DNA of 15,008 nucleotides from an uncultured Spongiibacteraceae bacterium. GTDB taxonomy: Bacteria; Pseudomonadota; Gammaproteobacteria; Pseudomonadales; CAMLJR01. The stretch covers positions 1 to 15,008 of the forward strand of contig CAMLJR010000067.1 in the NCBI GenBank assembly GCA_946480345.1, written 5' to 3'. Position 1 is the first letter of the stretch, and every line of letters starts with the position of its first letter. This document shows positions 1 through 7,174 of the stretch, one piece after another. The position numbers and the translations under genes are program-made. The notes under the pieces were generated by a model. That model saw only the letters and a list, made by a program, of their open reading frames with translations. It made no database searches and was not told the DNA's origin.

Positions 1-739
1 CTTCGCGCGTCTCACCCAGGCCAAGCATCAGACCGGATTTGGTCAGCACATCGGGGCGGCGTGCTTTGTATTTTTTCAGCAGATCGAGCGACCACAGATA
101 ATCGGAGCCGGGGCGTACTTGCGCGTATAGGCTCGGTACCGTTTCCAAATTGTGATTGAACACATCGGGCGCTTCGCGTTCGAGAATATCGAGCGCGACA
201 TCCATGCGTCCGCGAAAATCCGGCACGAGTACTTCGATGCGAATCGCCGGCGACCGCGCGCGTGTTTCGCGAATGCAATCGGCAAAATGTTGCGCGCCGC
301 CGTCGCGCAAATCGTCGCGATCGACCGACGTAACGACGACGTATTTCAATTGCATTTCGGCGATGGCTTCGGCGAGTTCGCGCGGCTCATCGAGATCGAG
401 TGCATTCGGTCGACCGTGTGCGACATCGCAGAATGGGCAGCGACGTGTGCAGATATCGCCCATGATCATGAAGGTGGCGGTGCCGCCGCTGAAACATTCA
501 CCGAGATTCGGACACGCGGCTTCTTCGCATACCGACGCGAGTTTGTGTTTGCGCAGCAGCCCCTTGATGCGCGAAATTTCGGGACTGATCGGCATCTTTA
601 CGCGAATCCATTCGGGCTTCACCGGCAGCTCGACGGTCGGAATCACTTTCACCGGAATGCGCGCGACTTTTTCCGCACCGCGTAATTTTTCGCCCTGCGT
701 GATTTTTTTGATCGGCGTTTTGCTGTCGGCGTTGCTCAT
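1..739 (-). CDS. lipA: Lipoyl synthase LipA (3' part cut by window edge)
   Basis: Radical SAM enzyme that inserts two sulfur atoms into protein-bound octanoyl groups, making lipoyl cofactors for pyruvate and 2-oxoglutarate dehydrogenase and the glycine cleavage H protein. The ATG at 737-739 opens a frame ([10 protein letters not shown]...) that runs without a stop to the window edge, giving 246 residues of about 320. Two [4Fe-4S] motifs are visible: the auxiliary-cluster cysteines C71, C76 and C82 ([12 protein letters not shown]), characteristic of lipoyl synthases, and the radical SAM cysteines C97, C101 and C104 (CTRRCPFC). The text continues with the conserved [10 protein letters not shown] stretch. 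The start lies 4 bp after the lipB stop, so translation is probably coupled. The C-terminus lies outside the window, so intactness cannot be checked. Identification is certain from the paired cysteine motifs and the lipB neighbour. Confidence 0.98.
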   Translation of the reverse strand, partial: MSNADSKTPIKKITQGEKLRGAEKVARIPVKVIPTVELPVKPEWIRVKMPISPEISRIKGLLRKHKLASVCEEAACPNLGECFSGGTATFMIMGDICTRRCPFCDVAHGRPNALDLDEPRELAEAIAEMQLKYVVVTSVDRDDLRDGGAQHFADCIRETRARSPAIRIEVLVPDFRGRMDVALDILEREAPDVFNHNLETVPSLYAQVRPGSDYLWSLDLLKKYKARRPDVLTKSGLMLGLGETRE

Positions 740-743
740 ATTT

Positions 744-1427
744 TTACTCGGACAAATTCGGTAATTGGGTTTCGATCGACAATGTCGTCGGATCGTAATC
801 AAGCTGTTCGCACAATGCCTGCATCAGTTCTGTTTCGACAGCTTCCAACGCCGGGGCGTTATCGACTAAATCGCGCAATTGCGCGACCTGCAATCCGCTG
901 AAACCGCAGGGATTGATGCGGTTATACGGTTCGAGATCCATATCAATATTCAAACTCAATCCGTGAAATGTGCAGCCGCGCCGCACGCGCAAACCGAGCG
1001 CGGCGATTTTGGCGCCATCGCGCGCGTCGCGTTGCGCGCCATTTAAATAAACGCCGGGCGCTTCGGGCTTGGCGAAAGTTTTCACGCCGTATTGTGCAAG
1101 CACGGCGATGATTGCGTTTTCGATGCCATTCACCAATGCGCGAATGCCGAGCCCGCGGCGGCGCAAATCCACTAACAAATAACCGACGATTTGACCGGGG
1201 CCGTGATAGGTCACCTGCCCGCCGCGATCGACCTGAATCACCGGAATATCGCCGGGCGCAATGACGTGTTCGGCTTTGCCGGCCTGCCCTTGCGTGAAGA
1301 CGCGTGGATGTTGCAGGAACCAGATTTCATCGAGCGTATTCGCATCGCGCTGCTCGGTGAAATCGCGCATCGCATCCCAGCAGGTTTGATAATCGATCAG
1401 GCCGAGTTGGCGCACTCGCAAATTCAT
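744..1427 (-). CDS. lipB: Octanoyl-ACP:protein N-octanoyltransferase LipB
   Basis: Transfers the octanoyl chain from acyl carrier protein to the target lysine of lipoyl domains, the step before LipA. The protein has 227 residues, near the usual 210-220. It carries the family motif [12 protein letters not shown] (residues 68-79). The catalytic pair is K140 (KIAALG) and C174 (NPCG), which form the acyl-thioester intermediate. I chose the ATG at 1425-1427 because an AAAGAGGA Shine-Dalgarno lies just upstream. An in-frame ATG at 1442, overlapping the ybeD stop as TGATG, would add five residues (MKEDT), and the frame stays open much further upstream, but that region belongs to ybeD. lipA follows after 4 bp. 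Confident. Confidence 0.97.
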   Translation of the reverse strand: MNLRVRQLGLIDYQTCWDAMRDFTEQRDANTLDEIWFLQHPRVFTQGQAGKAEHVIAPGDIPVIQVDRGGQVTYHGPGQIVGYLLVDLRRRGLGIRALVNGIENAIIAVLAQYGVKTFAKPEAPGVYLNGAQRDARDGAKIAALGLRVRRGCTFHGLSLNIDMDLEPYNRINPCGFSGLQVAQLRDLVDNAPALEAVETELMQALCEQLDYDPTTLSIETQLPNLSE

Positions 1428-1441
1428 CGTGTCCTCTTTCA

Positions 1442-1711
1442 TCACAGAACCGTGTGCACGCGGCCCGATGCTTTCAAATCGTTGTAGAGCGTTTGGATTT
1501 GCTCTTCGCCGGTCGCAACGATGGTTATTCGCACCGATAAAAAGCGGCCCGTACTGCTGGCGCGGACGTCGATCAATTCGCGCTGCGTAATCTCGGCGTG
1601 ACGTTCGATAGTTTCGATCACGAATTCGCGAAAATCGTGTGCGGCATTGCCGACGACTTTGAGCGGGTAATCGCAAGGAAAACTGATTTTTGGCGGTTCG
1701 ACATCGGCCAT
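1442..1711 (-). CDS. ybeD: YbeD-family DUF493 protein
   Basis: Small 89-residue protein of the DUF493/YbeD family, which has a ferredoxin-like ACT-type fold. Its exact role is unsettled; it sits almost invariably beside lipB, so a link with lipoylation is usually inferred rather than shown. The family signature is visible as FPCDYPLKVVG near the N-terminus, followed by a segment beginning REFVIETIERH and a beta-rich stretch STGRFLSVRITIVATG. The ATG at 1709-1711 gives MADVEPPKISFPCDYP, the normal family N-terminus. The frame extends 15 codons upstream (to 1756) into a region without family similarity, so that longer start is less likely. The stop overlaps a possible upstream start for lipB. 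It is separated from dat by 82 bp with no convincing terminator. Confidence 0.9.
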   Translation of the reverse strand: MADVEPPKISFPCDYPLKVVGNAAHDFREFVIETIERHAEITQRELIDVRASSTGRFLSVRITIVATGEEQIQTLYNDLKASGRVHTVL

Positions 1712-1793
1712 TACGGCAATCTCTCGTTTACTTGGCGCCCACTTTATTGGGCACATTCGTCACTGCGCGCATATTTTTACTTCGCAGAACGTT

Positions 1794-2651
1794 TTACTGA
1801 AAAGCCGCGCGAAATGCGCGATACCACTGCCATACCTGTTGGAATACCGGCCCCGCTTCACCGTTGCCGACCGGTTTGTTGTCGAGCTGCGCGACTGGCG
1901 TCATTTCGCGCGTCGAACTGCTGATCCAGATTTCGCTCGCTTCGCGCAGTGCGTCGATCGTCAACGACTCTTCGCGAAACGCGATATTTTTTTGCCGCAC
2001 CAACTCGACAATCAAATCGCGCGTGATGCCCGCGAGAATGCACTGGCTTTTCGGCGCGGTAAACAACGTGCCGTTGTGCACCGCAAATACATTGCTGCTC
2101 GCGCCTTCGAGCACTATGCCGTTGCGCAACAGAATCGCTTCGCGCGCGCCGGCATCGAGCGCGCGCTGTGTCATCAGCACGCTGCCGAGCAACGAGGTGC
2201 TTTTGATATCGCAGCGCTGCCAGCGAATATCGTCGAGCGTGATCGCGACAATCGCTGCCGGCATTCCCGTGGAGGACAGAGTCGAGGTCGGCGGTAAAAC
2301 GCGGCTCATCGCCAACACAGTCGGTGTGCATTGCTCGGGAAAACGATGTTCGCGCGTGGCCGCAACGCCGCGCGTGATCTGCAAATAAATGCCTTGATCA
2401 CCGCCACCATATGCCGCGATCAAACGCTCAAAAATAGCGCGCCATTGTTCGCGTGTTAGAGGCTGCGGAATGCCGGTTTCACGCAGGCTGTGATCGAGTC
2501 GATCGAGATGTTCGTCGACGCGAAAACAGCGGCCGCCAAATACCGGAATGACTTCGTAAACGCCATCGCCGAACAAAAAGCCGCGATCCATCACGGGCAC
2601 GCGTGCTTGCTCAACGGGAAGATATTCGCCGTTTAGATACACAGTGCCCAT
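1794..2651 (-). CDS. dat: D-amino acid aminotransferase (class IV PLP enzyme)
   Basis: 285-residue fold-type IV PLP aminotransferase, predicted to interconvert D-amino acids and 2-oxo acids (typically D-Ala plus 2-oxoglutarate to pyruvate plus D-Glu). The catalytic lysine is K150 in CDIKSTSLL, the cofactor-binding glutamate is E182 in EGASSNVF, and FGDGVYEV (27-34) matches the family N-terminal signature. The segment at residues 100-105 (REHRFP) keeps the Arg-x-His pair that binds the alpha-carboxylate in Bacillus D-amino acid transaminase. This favours D-amino acid specificity over a branched-chain aminotransferase or an aminodeoxychorismate lyase. The start is ATG at 2649-2651, preceded by a purine-rich GAGGGGGAAG. 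It lies 42 bp after dacA, whose product releases D-Ala, so a recycling role is a reasonable inference. Substrate specificity is not proven from sequence. Confidence 0.88.
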   Translation of the reverse strand: MGTVYLNGEYLPVEQARVPVMDRGFLFGDGVYEVIPVFGGRCFRVDEHLDRLDHSLRETGIPQPLTREQWRAIFERLIAAYGGGDQGIYLQITRGVAATREHRFPEQCTPTVLAMSRVLPPTSTLSSTGMPAAIVAITLDDIRWQRCDIKSTSLLGSVLMTQRALDAGAREAILLRNGIVLEGASSNVFAVHNGTLFTAPKSQCILAGITRDLIVELVRQKNIAFREESLTIDALREASEIWISSSTREMTPVAQLDNKPVGNGEAGPVFQQVWQWYRAFRAAFQ

Positions 2652-2693
2652 CGCTTCCCCCTCAGCCCTCTTGGTTAAAAGAGGACAACATCA

Positions 2694-3878
2694 TCAGCTC
2701 AGCAGTTTGGTAAAAAACAACACCATTGCATCCCAAATGCGGTGGAAGATGCCGCCTTTCTCCACCGTTTCAAGTGCGACCAGCGGCGTTTTCAAAATGG
2801 TTTCGCCATCGAGCGTCACAAGCATCTCGCCCACTGGCTGATTTGCCTGAATCGGTGCTTTCAGATACTTCTCGATATTCATTGTCGCCTGAATCGCCTC
2901 ACGCTTGCCGCGCGGGTACGTCAGCGCGATATCGCGATCGACACCAAGTTTGATCTGCTCCTTGCTGCCGCCCCAGATACGCGGTTGCGCGACTTCGGCA
3001 TTGGCCTGATACACCTTGCTCGTTTCGAAATAGCGAAAGCCGTAGGCGAGCAGTTTTTCGGTTTCCTGTTCGCGCTGGTTGATGCTGTCGGCGCCGAGCA
3101 CGACGGTAATTAAACGCATACCGTTGCGCAGTGCCGACGAAATCAAACAGTAACCCGCTTCCTGCGTGTGGCCGGTTTTCAAACCATCGACGGTTGGATC
3201 GCGGCGCAGCAGACCGTTGCGGTTGTACTGACGGATATTGTTGTAGGTGAATTCCTGAATCTTATACATCGCATATTCGTTCGGAAAACGAATGATCGCC
3301 TGCGACAGCTTCGCCAGATCGCGTGCGGTGGTGTAGTGATTCGGATCGGGCAGGCCATGCGAATTGACGAAATGCGTGTTGGTCATGCCGAGTTTTTGCG
3401 CGTGCTGATTCATTACATCGGCGAATGCACTGTCGCTGCCGGCGAGATATTCGGCAACGGCGACGGTGGCGTCGTTACCCGATGACACGACGATGCCGAG
3501 ATGCAGATCGTGTAATTTCACCTGTGTGCCGACTTGAATGAACATCAGCGACGATTCCTTGAACGCAGGATTTTGCGTCCACGCGCCTTCGCTGATCGTC
3601 ACCATGTCGTCGTTGTGTACATGCCCCTGCTCAAGCTCGTACGAGAGGACATAACTCGTCATCAGCTTGGTGAGACTCGCCGGCGCCAGCCGCGAATCGG
3701 CATTGTTCTCGGCGAGAACGCGGCCGCTGTCGGCATCGATCAGGATGTATGCCTTCGCTGCGATCGTCGGTGCCGATGGCGTGGCCGCAGGCACCGGGTT
3801 CAGGATCGGCTGTGTTTGCTGTGCGAACGAGACGACGGACCAACTCAGGGCTGCGCACAGGGCGAAGATTTTTTTCAT
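2694..3878 (-). CDS. dacA: D-alanyl-D-alanine carboxypeptidase (PBP5/6 family)
   Basis: Low-molecular-weight penicillin-binding protein that removes the terminal D-Ala from peptidoglycan pentapeptides in the periplasm, limiting cross-linking. The protein has 394 residues. The N-terminus MKKIFALCAALSWSVVSFA is a signal peptide, probably cut before QQTQ, followed by a Pro/Ala-rich linker. Active-site motifs are all present: S68-L-T-K71, S133-G-N135 and K234-T-G236. A PBP5 C-terminal beta domain follows, and the last residues (IWDAMVLFFTKLLS) form the amphipathic helix that anchors these enzymes to the inner-membrane face. The start is ATG at 3876-3878 with AGAAGGA six bases upstream. It lies 58 bp after rlpA and 42 bp before dat. 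Paralogues dacA and dacC cannot be separated by sequence here; the pseudomonad copy at this locus is often called dacC. Confidence 0.96.
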   Translation of the reverse strand: MKKIFALCAALSWSVVSFAQQTQPILNPVPAATPSAPTIAAKAYILIDADSGRVLAENNADSRLAPASLTKLMTSYVLSYELEQGHVHNDDMVTISEGAWTQNPAFKESSLMFIQVGTQVKLHDLHLGIVVSSGNDATVAVAEYLAGSDSAFADVMNQHAQKLGMTNTHFVNSHGLPDPNHYTTARDLAKLSQAIIRFPNEYAMYKIQEFTYNNIRQYNRNGLLRRDPTVDGLKTGHTQEAGYCLISSALRNGMRLITVVLGADSINQREQETEKLLAYGFRYFETSKVYQANAEVAQPRIWGGSKEQIKLGVDRDIALTYPRGKREAIQATMNIEKYLKAPIQANQPVGEMLVTLDGETILKTPLVALETVEKGGIFHRIWDAMVLFFTKLLS

Positions 3879-3936
3879 CGGAATTCCTTCTGTAACTCTG
3901 GCTTAAATGACTTTGGCTTGACTGCGCAAATAACGA

Positions 3937-4860
3937 TTAGTTGCCGGATTCGTCGATCACGCGTGCCGCTTCACTGATATGTCGCGACAGGATTTCATTG
4001 CGCGCCTTATCCGCCTCCGCGCGGGTGGCGAGAGGGCCGACGCGGACGCGAAACAATTTCGGGGTTCCGCCTGCGAGCACTTCGACCGGCTGCTGCAGTT
4101 CGGCGACAAGACGGGTACGCAGATTATCGGCACTCGGCTTATGCGCAAACGCGCCGGCCTGCACGTAGAAACCCGGAACCGCTTGCGCAGGCTCGGCAGG
4201 TTTATCGATGGCGGTCGACGTCGCCAGCCCCGGTGCAGTTGGGCTCAATGGCGCGCCACCAAGCGGTCGTTCGGGCGCCAGCGGCGGCGTCACTGGTTCC
4301 TGAATCAGCTCCGGTTTGCGCGGCGGCCAATTATCCACATCGATTGCCGCCACTTCCACAAATGCCGTGCCTTTATCCGCATAGCCGAGCTTGACCGCTG
4401 CTGCGTATGACAGGTCGATCACCCGATTGCTGACGAACGGGCCGCGATCGTTGACGCGCACCACTGCCTGGCGGTTGTTTTCCAGATTGGTAACCAGCAC
4501 GTAAGTAGGAATCGGCAGCGTTTTATGCGCGGCGGTCATGCCGTACAGATCGTATTCGTCACCGTTGGCGGTACTGCGACCGTGGAATTTGGTGCCGTAC
4601 CACGACGCCATGCCGGTGGTTCGATAACCCTTCGCGGATGGCAGCAGCACGTAGGTTTTGCCGAGCACGGTGTACGGGCTCTTGTTGCCGGCTTTGGTGA
4701 CCGGCTCGCGCCTCGGCACCGCATCTTTGATGCTGGATGGATCGAGATTGCGCCTCGGTGCGCCATCGCTCCCGATCGGCGAACTGCCGCATGCGGCGAT
4801 CAGCAACGCGCCCACTGCCAATGACGTCAGTCGAACTCGCTCCACCAAACGGGCGTGCAT
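3937..4860 (-). CDS. rlpA: Septal ring lytic transglycosylase RlpA (lipoprotein)
   Basis: Outer-membrane lipoprotein; in Pseudomonas aeruginosa RlpA is a lytic transglycosylase acting on glycan strands lacking stem peptides and needed for daughter-cell separation. With the ATG at 4858-4860 (307 residues) the N-terminus is a lipoprotein signal ending LIAAC, with lipidated C24. A double-psi beta-barrel domain follows (about residues 84-170, GMASWYG to VKLGY). It keeps the glutamate, histidine and aspartate that align with the known catalytic residues: E102 (NGDEYD), H112 (TAAHKTLP) and D138 (VNDRGPF). A Pro-rich linker leads to a C-terminal SPOR domain (about 230-300, FYVQAGAF to VRVGPL), which binds denuded septal glycan. 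An alternative GTG start at 4893 overlaps mltB by 13 bp and has GAGGAG 11 bases upstream; the start is therefore uncertain. Confidence 0.94.
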   Translation of the reverse strand: MHARLVERVRLTSLAVGALLIAACGSSPIGSDGAPRRNLDPSSIKDAVPRREPVTKAGNKSPYTVLGKTYVLLPSAKGYRTTGMASWYGTKFHGRSTANGDEYDLYGMTAAHKTLPIPTYVLVTNLENNRQAVVRVNDRGPFVSNRVIDLSYAAAVKLGYADKGTAFVEVAAIDVDNWPPRKPELIQEPVTPPLAPERPLGGAPLSPTAPGLATSTAIDKPAEPAQAVPGFYVQAGAFAHKPSADNLRTRLVAELQQPVEVLAGGTPKLFRVRVGPLATRAEADKARNEILSRHISEAARVIDESGN

Positions 4861-4880
4861 GCTGGGATCGGAACTCACGG

Positions 4881-5882
4881 TTAACGCACCCACTGGGCGG
4901 CAATCTCCTCGCTCAGTTGTGTCACGGCCATCGCATAGAGCTGGCTGCGGTTGTAGCGCGTAATCACGTAGAAATTATTCAGTGCGAGCCAGTATTCGTT
5001 GCCCGCTTCGGCTTCGAGCATGAACAACGCGCTGCCGGTCGTGTCGGGCAATGGCGTCGCGCTGGTAATACCCTGACGCTTGTATTCGGCGAGCGCGGTC
5101 TGCGGCTCCAGCGTCGACCGCAGCAGGTTTTCAGCGACCGGTCCATTGACGTTGGCGCGGACGACGATCGGTGCGCCGCGCTGCCAGCCATGTGCCTTCA
5201 GATAATTCGCGATACTGCCGATGGCGTCGTCGATGTTATTGATGATGTCGACCGAGCCGTCGCCATTGAAATCAACCGCGAAGTTACGATAGCTGCTCGG
5301 CATGAACTGGCCGAAGCCCATCGCGCCGGCGTAAGAGCCGAGCAACCGATCGGCCGGCAGCTTCTGCTCGCGCGCCATCAGCATGAATTCCTGCAACTGG
5401 GTGCGGAAAAAATCCGCGCGCGGCGGGTAATCGAAGCCGAGCGTGGTCAGCGCGTCGAGCACGCGATAGCTACCGGTATTGCGGCCGTAGCGCGTTTCGA
5501 CGCCGAGAATGGCGAGCACAATCGAGGCCGGCACGCCAGTTTCGCGCTCGGCGCGCGCCAGCGTGGCGGCGTGTTCGCGCGCAAAGATGACGCCCTGCTG
5601 CACGCGATCGGCGGTGATAAACAGCTTGCGGTAGTCCTTCCACGGCTTGGCTTTTTCGGCGGGGCGGGCAATCGCGTCGAGCACCGATTGCTGGCGTTCG
5701 GCACGGCTCAGAATCGCCATCACCTCGTCGCGCTGGAAACCGTGTTTAGCAACCATTTCATCGGCGAAACGCTTCGCTTCCGGGTGCTGGCTGTAGTCGG
5801 CGCGTGCCGGTGTTGCCGCCATTACTGTCGCCACACACAGCCATTTACTCCAGCGCAACGCGCTGTGAATTGTTTTGTTCAT
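4881..5882 (-). CDS. mltB: Lytic murein transglycosylase B (MltB/SltB1 family)
   Basis: Cleaves the MurNAc-GlcNAc bond in peptidoglycan, giving 1,6-anhydro-MurNAc ends. 333 residues. The catalytic glutamate is E129 in ILGVETRYGRNTGSYRV, and GSYAGAMGFGQFMPSSYRNF is the family goose-lysozyme-like core. DFNGDGSVD matches the EF-hand-type calcium site known in Slt35. The N-terminus is a signal peptide ending TPARA before DYSQ. Its only cysteine (C16) is not in a lipobox, so this is probably a soluble periplasmic enzyme like P. aeruginosa SltB1, unlike the E. coli lipoprotein MltB. The start is ATG at 5880-5882, with an AGAGG that sits unusually close. It lies 57 bp after rodA, and the stop is 20 bp before (or 13 bp inside) rlpA depending on which rlpA start is used. 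Confidence 0.96.
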   Translation of the reverse strand: MNKTIHSALRWSKWLCVATVMAATPARADYSQHPEAKRFADEMVAKHGFQRDEVMAILSRAERQQSVLDAIARPAEKAKPWKDYRKLFITADRVQQGVIFAREHAATLARAERETGVPASIVLAILGVETRYGRNTGSYRVLDALTTLGFDYPPRADFFRTQLQEFMLMAREQKLPADRLLGSYAGAMGFGQFMPSSYRNFAVDFNGDGSVDIINNIDDAIGSIANYLKAHGWQRGAPIVVRANVNGPVAENLLRSTLEPQTALAEYKRQGITSATPLPDTTGSALFMLEAEAGNEYWLALNNFYVITRYNRSQLYAMAVTQLSEEIAAQWVR

Positions 5883-5939
5883 ACCTCTGCCCGTTGTTTT
5901 GCGCGCCGGCTTCAGGCCGAACGCGATATTAGAAAACCG

Positions 5940-7085
5940 TCACTGCACCAGAATGCGCTTCTCGCTGGCGATCGCCATCAACAACCCGAAGCCGGCGAAC
6001 AATACCACCAGTGCGGTTCCGCCCTGACTGATCAGCGGCAGCGGCACCCCCACGACCGGCAGCAAGCCGCCGACCATCCCCATATTGACGAAAACATACA
6101 CGACAAACGTCAGCACAACGGAGCCAGCCACCAGCCGTGCAAAGCAATGCTTGGCGTTGATTGCGATCCACATGCCGCGCGCAATCAGCGCCAGATACAA
6201 CGTCAGCAAAATCAGCACGCCGCGCAGGCCCCATTCCTCCGACAACACCGCGATGATGAAGTCCGTATGCCCTTCCGGCAAAAAATCCAGATGCGACTGC
6301 GTGCCGAGCAACCAGCCCTTGCCCCAGAAGCCGCCCGAGCCGATCGCGGTTTTGGACTGAATGATATTCCAGCCGGCACCGAGCTTGTCGGCCTCAGGAT
6401 CGAGCAGCGTCAGAATGCGCGTGCGCTGGTAATCGTGCAGCACGTATTCCCACAGCGGATAAGCCGCCGCGGCAAGCGCGGCCGCCGCGCCGACGATATA
6501 ACGCCAGCTCAAGCCGGCGAGAAACAATACGAACGCGCCGGCGGCGGCGATCAGAATGGCAGTGCCCAGATCGGGCTGTTCGGCCACCACCAGCACCGGC
6601 ACCGCGATAATCAGCAGTGCGATCGCGACGTGTTTCAATCGCGGCGGCAGCACCCGCGACGACAAATACCACGCCACCGCCATCGGCGCCGCCAGCTTCA
6701 TGATTTCCGATGGCTGAAACTGGAAGCCGCCGATATTGAGCCAGCGCGTCGCCCCTTTCGCGGTGACGCCGACCCACGGCAGCACCGCCAGCAAACCGAG
6801 CCCGGCGGCGTAACCGAGCGGCGCCCAGCGTTTTACGCGCTCCATATCGAGCTGCGCGATAACGAACATCACTGCATACGCAATCAGGAAAAACGTGCCC
6901 TGCCGATAGAGCGTGCTCATGCTGCGGCTGCTGGCGCTGTACAGCACGACCAGTCCGAACGCGGTCAGCGCGAGCAGAAGCGCGAGCAATACCCAATCCA
7001 GATGCAGCCGCGATAGCACACCCCGCCGGCGCGAGAGTTCCGCAGTGCCAGCCGGCATCCGGCGGACAAACTCACCGTATTTCAT
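5940..7085 (-). CDS. rodA: Peptidoglycan glycosyltransferase RodA (SEDS)
   Basis: Inner-membrane SEDS protein that polymerises lipid II into glycan strands for cell elongation, working in complex with PBP2 under MreBCD. 381 residues with about ten hydrophobic segments (for example 31-50, 64-78, 153-168, 175-190 and several toward the C-terminus). The catalytic aspartate is D275 in EGHTDFIIAVLSEEWG, the hallmark of the family. The conserved WLNIGGFQFQPSE stretch (115-127) is present, as are AEQPDLGTA (168-176) and the C-terminal PLPLISQGGTA. Start at ATG 7083-7085, with TTGAGAG upstream in the last unit of a short repeat; M10 is a possible shorter start. It follows mrdA after 89 bp, a gap that contains tandem repeats. 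FtsW is the alternative family, but pairing with mrdA settles RodA. Confidence 0.97.
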   Translation of the reverse strand: MKYGEFVRRMPAGTAELSRRRGVLSRLHLDWVLLALLLALTAFGLVVLYSASSRSMSTLYRQGTFFLIAYAVMFVIAQLDMERVKRWAPLGYAAGLGLLAVLPWVGVTAKGATRWLNIGGFQFQPSEIMKLAAPMAVAWYLSSRVLPPRLKHVAIALLIIAVPVLVVAEQPDLGTAILIAAAGAFVLFLAGLSWRYIVGAAAALAAAAYPLWEYVLHDYQRTRILTLLDPEADKLGAGWNIIQSKTAIGSGGFWGKGWLLGTQSHLDFLPEGHTDFIIAVLSEEWGLRGVLILLTLYLALIARGMWIAINAKHCFARLVAGSVVLTFVVYVFVNMGMVGGLLPVVGVPLPLISQGGTALVVLFAGFGLLMAIASEKRILVQ

Positions 7086-7093
7086 CGTGCACT

Positions 7094-7142
7094 CTCAATG
7101 TCGTCAAAAACGGTCAATGTCGTCACACACGCTCAATGTCAT
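7094..7142 (-). repeat. 19-bp imperfect tandem repeat in the mrdA-rodA gap
   Basis: Three head-to-tail units lie at 7094-7112, 7113-7131 and 7132 onward. The first two match at almost every base except near the end; the third matches for the first nine or ten bases and then diverges. On the coding strand the shared core is GACGACATTGA. The block covers most of the 89-bp gap between mrdA and rodA and supplies the purine-rich sequence before the rodA start. It also encodes the end of a possible 24-codon ORF (7104-7178) that begins at an ATGA overlapping the mrdA stop. No function can be assigned. Confidence 0.7.
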
Positions 7143-7174
7143 TGCATAGGTCGATTGCATTGCACGGTTCACCG

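Noticed and set aside
744..1676. 310-residue version of LipB starting at 1676
   Set aside because: The first 83 residues are the ybeD region read in another frame, Arg-rich and unlike LipB; the MNLRV start has a proper ribosome-binding site.
1737..1752. GCCCA/TGGGC hairpin in the dat-ybeD gap as a terminator
   Set aside because: The stem is only five bases and no T-tract follows on the coding strand.
4737..7016. Very long plus-strand open frame (759 codons) opposite rlpA, mltB and rodA
   Set aside because: It is antisense to three clearly recognised genes, its translation is rich in Arg/His/Gln with no recognisable domain, and such shadows are common in GC-rich DNA. The same applies to the plus-strand frames at 7136-8410, 10666-12219 and 12644-13897.
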